Positions 1-8,042 of a stretch of 35,493 nucleotides of DNA are shown here, one piece after another (position 1 is the stretch's first letter; the number at the start of each line of letters is the position of its first letter). The translations under genes were made by a program, and so were the position numbers. The stretch is from Bartonella bilalgolemi (lineage in GTDB: Bacteria; Pseudomonadota; Alphaproteobacteria; Rhizobiales; Rhizobiaceae). The notes beneath the pieces were generated by a model, which had not been told where the DNA came from, ran no database searches, and worked only from the letters and a program-made list of their open reading frames with translations. The DNA is taken from contig NZ_JAMCOF010000012.1 in the NCBI RefSeq assembly GCF_023500045.1, positions 1 through 35,493 of the forward strand, read 5' to 3'.

Positions 1-127
1 CTATATATCTGAAACTTTTTGTCAGTTTTGTTAAAAATCTACAAAAATTGGCCGTATCAAGAATGATTTGGTATCGAAATATATAATAAAATACAAAATA
101 TAAGTTAAGTACAGATCTGCAAAAAGA
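1..127. repeat. Terminal inverted repeat, left copy
   Basis: Bases 1-127 are the perfect reverse complement of 35367-35493. I compared them base by base and identity stops at position 128. The repeat is very AT-rich and holds no convincing gene; a minus-strand ORF crossing it has no recognisable features. The length of exactly 127 suggests the overlap of two contig ends in a k=127 assembly graph. The genomic repeat itself would then be longer and continue outside the window. Confidence 0.97.
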
Positions 128-229
128 AATTGTGTTATGGTGTTTTTTTGATTAAACTTAATTTCGCCATGTTTTGTTAATATATTTAGCGAATGTCTTT
201 TTATCGTAATATTCTTTAAAATATTATTT

Positions 230-1432
230 ATGCTAAATAATATTTCCTTTCGCACTCATTTTTTTCTCATTTGTATTTTAGTTAGCCTTATTTCAGCTAA
301 CGGTGTTTACAGTGAAAGTAATGTAAAAACAAAAGATTATACCGCAGTAGTATCCATATATGAGTATAAAGAAGATACTTTTTTGGCGCTAGTTATTAAA
401 AATATACAAACTGAACAAATATTGAAAAATAAAGACTATATTATAGAAACTAATGCTCAACGGAAACAAAAGAAAACTGATGTTATCTCTAATGAGATCT
501 GGCAGAAGGATCTTGGAATAGTTGTTATACATGCGGTTAATATGAATAATTCAATGGATCTACAATATATAAAGATTAAAGGTCCATCAGACGACGAGAC
601 TGATGAAACTATTAAATATATTGGTGTGTATACCGGAGAATATGGATCAGTTAATGCTGATAAGTTGGAGTTATAGGGGCTAACAGTAGGTCTTTATGCT
701 TCAGAAAATAGTGCAATAAGCATGACGGAGGGCACGATTAAGAATAGCCAGATTGCTGTTCAGGCTGATGGTGAAACTACTACGGTTGATCTAAATAATA
801 TAGATATTACAGTAGTTGATAGTGGAATAGGTCTTTTCAGTCGAAGAAAATCCATAATTCACATGAAGGGTAAAAGCATTGATTTTACGGGAGGTACTGC
901 GGTTCGTATAAAGGAAGGGAAGATTATTTTAGAAAAAGTTAACATTAAGAACGAAAGCATTATGACGAAACAGCTTTATGATAAGAATGCAGCCATTTAT
1001 ATGTATCCAGAGAGTGTTTTGGATATGAAGGAGGGAGAGGTTGTTTTAAATAATGCACATGGATTGGTATTCGGCATTGACAAAGAAGAGGAAAAAGAGC
1101 AGCAGAAGAAAAAAGCTACTACTCAAACACGAGTAGATATTAAAGATGTAAATATTCAAGTAAATGGTCAACAATTTTATGGTATGTATGTAAAACCTTC
1201 TGATGCTCAAACAATTGAAAACAGTACAAGTGATATAGTTGTTTCTTTAAAGAAGACAAAAATTACTGTTCCTGAACATACGGTTATTTATAATAAGGTT
1301 AATCAGAAGCTTATCTTTAATTTATCAGAACAAACAGAACTCTCCGGTGATCTTTTATTAGAAGCTGATAGCGGGGCTATAGACATTAAGGCTGATAATT
1401 CTCAGCTCAAAGGAGGTACTCTCATTACCGGT
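230..1432 (+). pseudogene. Autotransporter passenger domain remnant, broken by an in-frame TAG
   Basis: Two ORFs (230-676 and 722-1489) lie in one reading frame, separated only by a TAG at 674-676. Read through the stop, the text continues smoothly as GLTVGLYASENSAISM. The N-terminus has a hydrophobic segment ending near ISANGVYS, a plausible signal peptide. The part after the stop has short alternating repeats such as GGTAVRIKEG, LNNAHGLVFG and LKGGTLITG, typical of beta-helix passenger domains in Bartonella inducible autotransporters (family knowledge, not searched). No C-terminal beta-barrel follows; instead the frame runs into ribokinase-like sequence at about 1433. No clear ribosome site precedes ATG 230. 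The coding frame is otherwise intact, so the nonsense change looks recent. The family assignment is by pattern only; that the locus is broken is clear. Confidence 0.7.
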
Positions 1433-1881
1433 ATTGTATTATTAGATCCAGCATCTGTACCTAATTTCCTTAAAAACTTTATCATTTAGCTCATATTATG
1501 ATACCTGATGAAACGGAAACTGAGAAATTAACAAGTATTTATTCGGTGGAGATAAAAGCAGCTCATTTAGCGGTACAATATTTTTAGAGCATGGATTAGG
1601 AATGTTTTTTTAATGGGAAAAAGGAGCCTATTTTTTCACAAGAAATATAGCCGGTTTTATTCCTCCTTTTCAGGTGGAGACAGTTGATACTGTTGCGGCT
1701 GATGACAGCTTTAACGATGGTTTGGTTGTTGTTTTAACAATAGGTATGTTTTTTGCAGAAAGTATTCGTCTAGCTGCTACATGTAGTACTTTGGCAATTA
1801 CAAAAAGGAGTACTTGTTTCTACTCCATTGTGGGAAGAAGTTAATGCTCTTCTTCAAAGTCAAACTATAATACAAATCTAA
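1433..1881 (+). pseudogene. rbsK: Ribokinase (RbsK) C-terminal remnant, truncated and frameshifted
   Basis: Three frames joined together read as the C-terminal half of a PfkB-family ribokinase. Frame one (1433-1486) gives IVLLDPASVPN. Frame two (from about 1489) gives HIMIPDETETEKLT and EIKAAHLAVQYF. Frame three (1620-1844) gives KGAYFFT, then VETVDTVAADDSFNDGL, then ESIRLAATCSTLAITK. The end slips again to TPLWEEVNALLQSQ, stopping with TAA at 1879-1881. These match the ribokinase order: NPAP loop, PNETEAEKLTG, GxKGAY, the VDTxAAGDTFNGAL catalytic block, and a terminal REEVDALL helix. The catalytic block is altered (AADDSFND instead of AAGDTFNG). The N-terminal sugar-binding half is absent and is replaced by the passenger fragment. 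Nonfunctional; the ribokinase origin is fairly sure. Confidence 0.8.
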
Positions 1882-2076
1882 TGCATAAGATAAAGTTTTT
1901 TATTTTCGCACTGATAAATTTAAGGTCGCAATTTTTTGATAGAGGTATCAGATATAATTTTTTTACATAATTATCAATAGATGCCATAAAATAAGCTATT
2001 TTACCAGATAATAAAAACTAAGAGTGCTTTATTACCTGATAATAAGACAATTCTATGTATTTTTATAATATAAAAG

Positions 2077-2616
2077 CTATTGATTAGAAAGTGTTTCTTT
2101 GTGTGCTATGCTTCGAATAAGTAAATCAATAAATAAACTAAGAGCATAAGAGTTAGCTAGTTTTCCTTTCATATTAACAAGGGAAGTTGCTGCTTTAGGA
2201 TTTAAACCGTTAGTGACACCTTGTGATAGTAAGTATTGCTGTAGTTTCTCATAAGAGCTTTCAATTTTCTCTTGATTCGGTTCATCATTATGTGCACTAT
2301 TTAAGAGGATATCCTCAAGCCCTTCAATCTTTTTAATGAAATAGTCCCAGTCAAATTCCCCTTTAGTGTATTCCGCATCGAACATTTTACCTCGCCCAGT
2401 TAAAAGCCAATTGATATTGACTCCATACAACATACGGTATGTTTGTAATACGCTGAGATTAGGTTCTCTTTCTCCACGCTCATAAAAAGCGATAGAGTTT
2501 TTTGTCATGTTAAACTGTTTAGCTAATGTTTCACGCGGCGGGTCACCTAAAGCAATACGTATATGACGTAGACGTTTTCCAAATATAGTTTTCGCTTCTG
2601 TTTCAGGACGCGCCAT
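2077..2616 (-). CDS. XRE-family helix-turn-helix transcriptional regulator
   Basis: The protein has 179 residues. An N-terminal DNA-binding domain covers about residues 10-75: RETLAKQFNMTKNSIAFYER is a lambda-repressor/XRE-type helix-turn-helix, and EREPNLSVLQTYRMLYGVN and NWLLTGRGKMF complete the five-helix fold seen in phage-related repressors. The remaining 100 residues have no recognised domain and look helical; no RecA-type self-cleavage protease domain is visible. The start is set by GGGAGA eight bases upstream of the ATG. It stands alone between a decayed locus and a membrane-protein gene, with no phage structural genes nearby, so it may be a prophage relic or a domesticated regulator. 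Its targets are unknown; an imperfect palindrome 30 bp upstream could be an autoregulatory operator. Confidence 0.85.
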   Translation of the reverse strand: MARPETEAKTIFGKRLRHIRIALGDPPRETLAKQFNMTKNSIAFYERGEREPNLSVLQTYRMLYGVNINWLLTGRGKMFDAEYTKGEFDWDYFIKKIEGLEDILLNSAHNDEPNQEKIESSYEKLQQYLLSQGVTNGLNPKAATSLVNMKGKLANSYALSLFIDLLIRSIAHKETLSNQ

Positions 2617-2645
2617 GAGTTATCTCCCTCAAATAAATCATTATG

Positions 2646-2673
2646 GTGTGCGCTTTTGTCCATAAAAACACAC
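2646..2673. promoter_or_regulatory. Imperfect palindrome upstream of the XRE regulator
   Basis: GTGTG (2646-2650) and CACAC (2669-2673) are inverted arms around an AT-rich centre with a few further symmetric positions. It lies 30 bp upstream of the regulator's ATG. Self-regulation through such a site is common for this family, but that this one is an operator is a guess. Confidence 0.25.
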
Positions 2674-2846
2674 AATGTACCAGGATATCATTACTTTATA
2701 ATAATATTTGTAGTCAACATTTATAATTTTAGTCCTCTTATTTTTTTAATTTTTAGTGAAAATTTAAAAAACTGTAAATTTTTATTGCTATTCTATAATT
2801 TATTGTATCTTTTATCTTGAAAAAAATAAATTTGTCAAATTTTCTC

Positions 2847-2876
2847 TTGTTTTTTCTTAAAAAGATTTCATATAAT
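2847..2876 (+). promoter_or_regulatory. Predicted sigma-70-type promoter for the DUF475 gene
   Basis: TTGTTT (2847-2852) and a perfect TATAAT (2871-2876) are 18 bp apart, about 90 bp upstream of the DUF475 start. The surroundings are very AT-rich, which raises the chance of a false match. The rest of the 2617-2968 gap holds only AT-rich sequence and the palindrome noted above. Confidence 0.45.
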
Positions 2877-2968
2877 TTTTTCTATATGCATTTTATTTTG
2901 CGTCTTAATGGATGCAATACTTCGATTATACAAATGTAGGTTGAAGAGATGGATTTTGAGGAACAATC

Positions 2969-4021
2969 ATGGCCCTATTAGGTTATTTTAAGTGGGCTTT
3001 TTTTTTCACAGTTATTGGTATCTCTTTAGGTGGCTTCATTGGTTGGCTCGAAACGGGAACTTTTGTTGGTTGTCTTAAATATTTTTTTATTTGCTGTGTT
3101 TTGGGAATTTTAGAGATTTCATTATCTTTTGATAATTCTATTATTAATGTTCGTTTTCTCGAAGAAATGGATCAGCTATGGCGCCGTCGTTTTTTGACAT
3201 GGGGCATTTTGATTGCAGTGTTTGGCATGCGAATTATTTTTCCATTGTTAGTAGTTGCTATTGCTGCTTGGATTAATCCAATTGCTGCAATTAAATTGGC
3301 AATATGGGATCCTCATCGATATGCTGCAATTTTAATAGATGCTCATAAAGGTATTGCAGCTTTTGGTGGTACCTTCCTTATGATGGTTGGTTTAAAATAT
3401 TTTTTTGATTCTGAAAAAAAAATACATTGGCTCGTTTTTATAGAAAAACCAGCTCAAAAGCTTGGTTCATTTGTGAAGATTGATATTATAATTATTTTGA
3501 TGCTTATGTTATTTATTTCAGAACAGATTGTGGCAGAAAATAAGTTAACTGTTTTATTAGCAATGCTGTATGGGCTGGTGACGTTTTTGCTTGTCGAAGC
3601 GATTTGTTCACTTTTGGATTCTCAAAAAAACACTTTGATTGCAGTTGCTAAAGGAGGAGCAGGTTCATTTCTTTATTTAGAAGTTCTAGATGCTAGTTTT
3701 TCTTTTGATGGTGTGGTGGGGGCTTTTGCTTTTTCTCATAATCTTTTTATTATTGCTATTGGTCTTGGTATTGGTGCATTTTACGTGCGAGCTATGACGA
3801 TTATGTTGTTTGAAACAGGAATGTTATTGCATTATCGCTATTTAGAGCATGGTGCTTTTTATGCAATTTTGATTTTGGCCATGATTATGTATATGCAAAT
3901 TATTATGTCGATTCCAGAAGTATTAACAGGATTCATTGGTGTGTGTATTATTGGAATGGCATTCTATTCTTCTATTCGTTTTAAATCTAATCATTCAGAT
4001 GAACAGATTACATTGCAATAA
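2969..4021 (+). CDS. DUF475 (TerC-like) integral membrane protein
   Basis: The protein has 350 residues and is mostly hydrophobic, with roughly eight to nine predicted membrane segments. Two related acidic membrane motifs stand out: EISLSFDNSIIN near residues 49-60, and EVLDASFSFDGVVGAFAF in the second half. This internal duplication with SFD motifs is the mark of the TerC/DUF475 superfamily, whose members are linked to metal-ion (manganese, calcium) or tellurite handling. The substrate of DUF475 proteins is not established, so transport of a divalent metal is only an inference. The start is supported by GAGGA six bases upstream of the ATG. It appears to be a single-gene unit, followed by the convergent pncA gene. 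Confidence 0.85.
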   Translation: MALLGYFKWAFFFTVIGISLGGFIGWLETGTFVGCLKYFFICCVLGILEISLSFDNSIINVRFLEEMDQLWRRRFLTWGILIAVFGMRIIFPLLVVAIAAWINPIAAIKLAIWDPHRYAAILIDAHKGIAAFGGTFLMMVGLKYFFDSEKKIHWLVFIEKPAQKLGSFVKIDIIIILMLMLFISEQIVAENKLTVLLAMLYGLVTFLLVEAICSLLDSQKNTLIAVAKGGAGSFLYLEVLDASFSFDGVVGAFAFSHNLFIIAIGLGIGAFYVRAMTIMLFETGMLLHYRYLEHGAFYAILILAMIMYMQIIMSIPEVLTGFIGVCIIGMAFYSSIRFKSNHSDEQITLQ

Positions 4022-4065
4022 TTATGAAGGCTTTATGGTTGTTATCATAACAGTTAGGAAAGGGA

Positions 4066-4674
4066 TTAGGAGGCCATCAATAATTCTATACCAACATTAT
4101 TCATAGCTTTGAGCATCGTATTAAGTGACCCATTCAGATCAATGCCAGCACAGGCGTTCAACAAAACACTAACTTTAAAACCACATTTTACAGCATGTAG
4201 TGCAGAAAATCCAACACAGAAATCAGTTGCTAAGCCACACATGACTAATGTTGTAAAATCATGTTCTTTAAGATAACCGTGTAAACCTGTTGGTGTTTTC
4301 TGGTCATTTTCAAAGAAGGCGGAATAACTATCAATTTCTTTATTGTAGCCTTTCCGAAGGATAAGTTGCGCTTTTTCAACTTTGAGAGATGGATGAAATT
4401 CTGCTCCTTGTGTTCCTTGTATACAGTGATCAGGCCAAAGTATTTGAAGACCATAGTCAAGATTCACAGTATCATAAAGAGCTTTCTCTCGATGAGAAGA
4501 AGCAAAACTGCAATGGTTTTTTGGGTGCCAATCTTGGGTTAAAATAACATGATCAAAACGAGTTATAAGGTTATTGATAGCAGGAAGAATGGCATCGCTT
4601 TGTGGTATTGCGAGTGCTCCGCCTGGTAAGAAATCATTTTGAACATCAATAACGACTAAAGCTTGCTTTTTCAT
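4066..4674 (-). CDS. pncA: Nicotinamidase / pyrazinamidase
   Basis: This cytoplasmic hydrolase converts nicotinamide to nicotinate and ammonia in NAD salvage. From the chosen start it has 202 residues, usual for the family. The catalytic triad is visible: Asp in VVIDVQNDF near the N-terminus, Lys in LRKGYNKEIDSYSAF, and Cys in GLATDFCV. The metal ligands Asp and two His are in TQDWHPKNHCSF. I start at ATG 4674 (MKKQALVVIDVQ), where the family fold begins. An in-frame ATG at 4728 would add 18 residues with no family counterpart and overlap the upstream gene. That gene ends 37 bp away on the same strand, so the two are probably co-transcribed. Confidence 0.95.
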   Translation of the reverse strand: MKKQALVVIDVQNDFLPGGALAIPQSDAILPAINNLITRFDHVILTQDWHPKNHCSFASSHREKALYDTVNLDYGLQILWPDHCIQGTQGAEFHPSLKVEKAQLILRKGYNKEIDSYSAFFENDQKTPTGLHGYLKEHDFTTLVMCGLATDFCVGFSALHAVKCGFKVSVLLNACAGIDLNGSLNTMLKAMNNVGIELLMAS

Positions 4675-4711
4675 GAATTTATTCCAGTAATCTGGTGGAT
4701 GGTTTGCTTTT

Positions 4712-5254
4712 TTAAGATGCTGTTTCATTTTGAAGCTTTGAAATAATCTGATGAATATCAGTACTCATTTTATCATCATCAAACCAAAAGAGAGGAATAG
4801 ATAAATCTTTATGGTAATTGTGATAATTTTTCATCAATTGTAGCCATTTGCCAATGGGCAGAGAGTGGTAGTCAACAATTGCTATATGTTTGCGCAGAGC
4901 CTTAGTGATCATAGGGCTTTGAACATCAGATCCTATGAGACGGCGTTCATTTTTTAAACATAGTTTGTACAACATTAAAAGAAAAGGTGAATACCATTTT
5001 GGTCTATGACACAAAAGCGCCGAAAAGAGATGAGGATTTTTTGCAGCATATTTTACAGCCCATAGGATAAGGAAAGAAGGGGCATAAAGGATAGGTCTAT
5101 TTTTTGGTTCTGTATGGCATTGATAGATTGGTTTGATACGGTAAAAACATAATTTTAGATCTGGTATAGAAAAAAGAAATGATTTTTGATAACACGTATC
5201 AGGTATAGCTAAGAGTATTTGATTTTTTCTCTTCAAAGAAATGTTTTTTTGCAT
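4712..5254 (-). CDS. Hypothetical protein upstream of pncA
   Basis: I do not recognise this 180-residue protein. It is basic, rich in aromatic residues and leucine, with a moderately hydrophobic stretch (ILYAPSFLILWAVKYAA) around residue 60 and another (SPFLLMLYKLCL) near 90; neither is a clear membrane helix. There is no signal peptide. The C-terminal part (IPLFWFDDDKMSTDIHQII) has the feel of a beta strand followed by acidic residues and a terminal helix, as in alpha/beta-hydrolase relatives, but no nucleophile motif is present. It lies just upstream of pncA on the same strand and probably shares its transcript, which might link it to NAD salvage. It could also be a degraded or fast-evolving protein. 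Confidence 0.6.
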   Translation of the reverse strand: MQKNISLKRKNQILLAIPDTCYQKSFLFSIPDLKLCFYRIKPIYQCHTEPKNRPILYAPSFLILWAVKYAAKNPHLFSALLCHRPKWYSPFLLMLYKLCLKNERRLIGSDVQSPMITKALRKHIAIVDYHSLPIGKWLQLMKNYHNYHKDLSIPLFWFDDDKMSTDIHQIISKLQNETAS

Positions 5255-5408
5255 TTAGAGTCGCAGTAGGGCTTGTGAGATCAGAAAAAATATACCAATA
5301 TAGAGCAAAGAGTTATTAGGGCAAGAATTAAATATTACACGTTACAAAATTTAAGAGAAGCTTCATAATACAAGTTTTAATAATATTGCACGATATAAAG
5401 AGAAATTT

Positions 5409-7058
5409 ATGGCACGTCAATTTATCTATCATATGGCTGGGCTTAATAAAGCTTATGGCAATAAGAAAATTTTGGAAAATATCCATTTGTCTTTTTATCC
5501 AGATGCAAAAATCGGTATTTTAGGTCCAAATGGTGCAGGTAAATCAACCATTTTACGTATTATGGCTGGATTAGATAAAGAATATACAGGAGAAGCATGG
5601 CTTGCTGAGGGAGCACGTTGTGGCTATCTGCCGCAAGAACCTGTTCTCAATACAAGTAAAGATGTGCGTGGAAATGTGATGGAAGGGCTTGCCGATAAGC
5701 AAGCAATTGTAGATCGTTATAATGAACTTATGATGAATTATAGTGATGAGACTGTTGATGAGAGCGCTCGACTTCAGGATATTATTGATAGTCAGAATCT
5801 ATGGGATTTAGAAAGCCAAGTAGAAATGGCTATGGCTGCTCTTGGTTGTCCAGCAGGGGATGAGGATGTGACAAAACTTTCAGGAGGTGAGAAACGGCGT
5901 GTTGCCCTTTGTAGATTGCTTTTGTCAAAGCCTGATTTATTGCTTTTAGATGAACCAACAAATCATTTAGATGCTGAAACGACCGCTTGGCTTGAAAAGC
6001 ATTTACGTGAATATTCAGGCGCAGTGCTTTTAATTACCCACGATCGTTATTTTCTCGATAATGTAACAGGTTGGATTTTAGAATTAGATCGTGGTAAAGG
6101 AATTCCTTATGAAGGTAATTATTCTGCTTATTTGGATTCTAAAGCTAAACGTATAGCGCAAGAAAGTCGCGAAGAAGTTGCTCGTCAGCGTGCATTATTA
6201 CGCGAGAAAGAGTGGATAGCTTCTAGTCCAAAGGCGCGTCAGGCAAAATCGAAAGCGCGTATTAAGGCTTATGATGCATTAGTTCAGGCAGCGCATGAGC
6301 GTCGTTCTGGGGATGCACAGATTATTATTCCTATTGGTGAAAGATTGGGACAGGTTGTTATTGAAGTTGATAATCTGTCAAAAGCATATGGTAATCGTGT
6401 ATTGATTGATTCTCTTTCTTTCAAGTTGCCTGCAGGTGGTATTGTTGGGGTTATTGGTCCTAATGGTATGGGAAAATCGACCTTATTTAAGATGTTGACC
6501 GGGCAAGAGAAACTCGATTCAGGACAGATACGTATTGGAGAAACAGTTCAGATGAGTTATGTTGACCAAAGCCGTGATGCATTGGCAGGTGATAAAACTG
6601 TTTGGGAAGAAATTTCCGGTGGAAATGACATAATTAAGTTGGGCAAACATGAAGTGAATAGTCGTGCTTATTGTGGTGCCTTTAACTTTAAAGGTGCAGA
6701 TCAACAGCAGAAAGTAGCACAGTTGTCAGGAGGGCAGCGTAATCGTGTGCATTTAGCTAAGCTTTTGAAAGAAGGAGGAAATGTTCTTCTTCTTGATGAG
6801 CCAACAAATGATCTTGATACAGAAACATTGGGTGCATTAGAAGATGCGTTGGAGAGCTTTGCTGGTTGTGCAGTTATTATATCGCATGATCGTATGTTTC
6901 TTGATCGATTGGCAACACATATTTTGGCTTTTGAGGGGGATGGTCATGTGGAATGGTTTGAAGGTAATTTTTCTGAGTACGAAGCAGATAAGGTTAGTCG
7001 TCTTGGCCCGGATTCTATTAATTTTAGGCGTGTCAGTTACAAACCTCTTACACGTTAA
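5409..7058 (+). CDS. ettA: Energy-dependent translational throttle protein EttA (ABC-F)
   Basis: This soluble ABC-F ATPase binds the ribosomal E site and gates the first steps of elongation according to the ATP/ADP ratio. It has 549 residues, close to the 555 of the E. coli protein. Two ABC domains are complete: Walker A GPNGAGKST at 39-47 and GPNGMGKST in the second half; signatures LSGGEKRRVALCRLLL and LSGGQRNRVHLAKLL; Walker B LLLLDEPTNHLD and LLLLDEPTNDLD. Between them is the charged linker (ESREEVARQRALLREKEW, SPKARQAKSKARI) that is diagnostic of ABC-F proteins. It has no membrane segments, so it is not a transporter. AAAGAG precedes the ATG. It stands alone as a transcription unit. Confidence 0.95.
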   Translation: MARQFIYHMAGLNKAYGNKKILENIHLSFYPDAKIGILGPNGAGKSTILRIMAGLDKEYTGEAWLAEGARCGYLPQEPVLNTSKDVRGNVMEGLADKQAIVDRYNELMMNYSDETVDESARLQDIIDSQNLWDLESQVEMAMAALGCPAGDEDVTKLSGGEKRRVALCRLLLSKPDLLLLDEPTNHLDAETTAWLEKHLREYSGAVLLITHDRYFLDNVTGWILELDRGKGIPYEGNYSAYLDSKAKRIAQESREEVARQRALLREKEWIASSPKARQAKSKARIKAYDALVQAAHERRSGDAQIIIPIGERLGQVVIEVDNLSKAYGNRVLIDSLSFKLPAGGIVGVIGPNGMGKSTLFKMLTGQEKLDSGQIRIGETVQMSYVDQSRDALAGDKTVWEEISGGNDIIKLGKHEVNSRAYCGAFNFKGADQQQKVAQLSGGQRNRVHLAKLLKEGGNVLLLDEPTNDLDTETLGALEDALESFAGCAVIISHDRMFLDRLATHILAFEGDGHVEWFEGNFSEYEADKVSRLGPDSINFRRVSYKPLTR

Positions 7059-7100
7059 AATTATTTTTTTGAATTGGTACTGAGCGGATGTTGATGTCGT

Positions 7101-7403
7101 TCATGTTTCTTCACGTTTCAAAAGGCGATTTGCTCCCCATTCGATAAGTGTTTTGTTAATTGCATCAAAGACAAAAAAGAGTGCTGAATCTCGATCATAA
7201 CCTTCACAAAGTAAATTATCATACTCTGTATGCTGGTGACGTATATGAGCAATTGTTGCGAGCCAAACTGCAATGGAAGGAGGAAGATATTTCATCGAGG
7301 CGCGTGTAGCAGCAGTACAAATACATTGGCTATCACGGTATGGAACCTGTGGGATAAGGGTTATTAGTTCTTTAGAAATTATCTGTTTTCTACGAATTAT
7401 CAT
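7101..7403 (-). CDS. DUF2293 domain-containing protein
   Basis: This small protein of 100 residues resembles the DUF2293 family of alphaproteobacteria. The recognisable parts are KYLPPSIAVWLATIAHIRH, then YDNLLCEGYDRDSALFFV, and a terminal DAINKTLIEWGANRLLKRE. The whole chain is the domain. There is no membrane segment or signal peptide, so it is probably cytoplasmic. The function of the family is unknown. It converges on ettA with a 42-bp gap and has a long noncoding region upstream. Its ribosome site is weak. Confidence 0.8.
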   Translation of the reverse strand: MIIRRKQIISKELITLIPQVPYRDSQCICTAATRASMKYLPPSIAVWLATIAHIRHQHTEYDNLLCEGYDRDSALFFVFDAINKTLIEWGANRLLKREET

Positions 7404-7918
7404 AAGTCTCGTTTTTACACTACTTTGTTATTTTTATTTTATTTGATAACACAAAAATGATGCTTTTAATTGATCATTGAATGGTTAGCGTTTTGATTGC
7501 CACATTTTATTTATGATTATAGTATCAGTAATTGAGCATTTAGGAACATAGAATGCATAATCAAATGTATTTTTATGGAAATAAAGATGTGATTTTATAG
7601 CGTGTTTATCGTTAAGCTTATTTAGTAGGCATTTGCCATTTTATAATTCTATAGGAATGAAGTATGTTGTATATTGGTCAGTATTTCATTACAGCTTATT
7701 ACTGGTTTAGAAGTTGTTCATAACAATTTTGAATTATGAAAAGATTTCGGTGAAATTTTAATAAAAATTAAGATGATTAGAAAGAATCTGATGATAGATT
7801 TTTAAATAAATTTGCTCCAAATTGGATCATTTTTTGAATATTTTTCGCCTTAATTTTTCCATTTTCATACGAAATTTAATCTTTTTAATGTTTTTTTTTA
7901 AATAATCATAAGAATTTC
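7404..7918. other. Noncoding AT-rich region
   Basis: About 515 bases with stops in all frames, runs of A and T, and no RNA gene or recognisable gene remnant. It presumably contains the promoter of the DUF2293 gene on the minus strand; a TATAAT-like box in the first 130 bases is the only candidate. Confidence 0.6.
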
Positions 7919-7949
7919 TTGTCGTTTAAAATATTTTATTTCATATAAA
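7919..7949 (+). promoter_or_regulatory. Predicted promoter of the candidate small RNA
   Basis: TTGTCG (7919-7924) is followed after 17 bp by CATATA (7942-7947), or after 19 bp by TATAAA (7944-7949). Transcription would start near 7955, just before the GC-rich structured stretch. Support comes from its position relative to the terminator about 110 bp downstream. Confidence 0.4.
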
Positions 7950-8005
7950 AAGCATTGTGTCGTTCGCCTTAATGCGTGACGCAAGCAGGCGGTCAGGGAG
8001 CCTCT

Positions 8006-8017
8006 CCCCCCCCCCCC
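8006..8017. repeat. Homopolymer run of 12 C
   Basis: Twelve consecutive C in a genome segment dominated by A and T, preceded by CCTCT. Runs of this length are prone to slippage during replication and to length errors in sequencing. It lies within the candidate small RNA, not in a gene. Confidence 0.95.
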
Positions 8018-8042
8018 GCGTGGATCCCTTAGACTGTCTGAC

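Noticed and set aside
31-255. Minus-strand ORF of 74 codons over the left repeat
   Set aside because: It crosses the repeat boundary, has low-complexity AT-driven composition, no ribosome site and no recognisable domain.
6844-7083. Plus-strand ORF of 79 codons overlapping the end of ettA
   Set aside because: It is the alternative frame of the second ABC domain of EttA, which is clearly coding.
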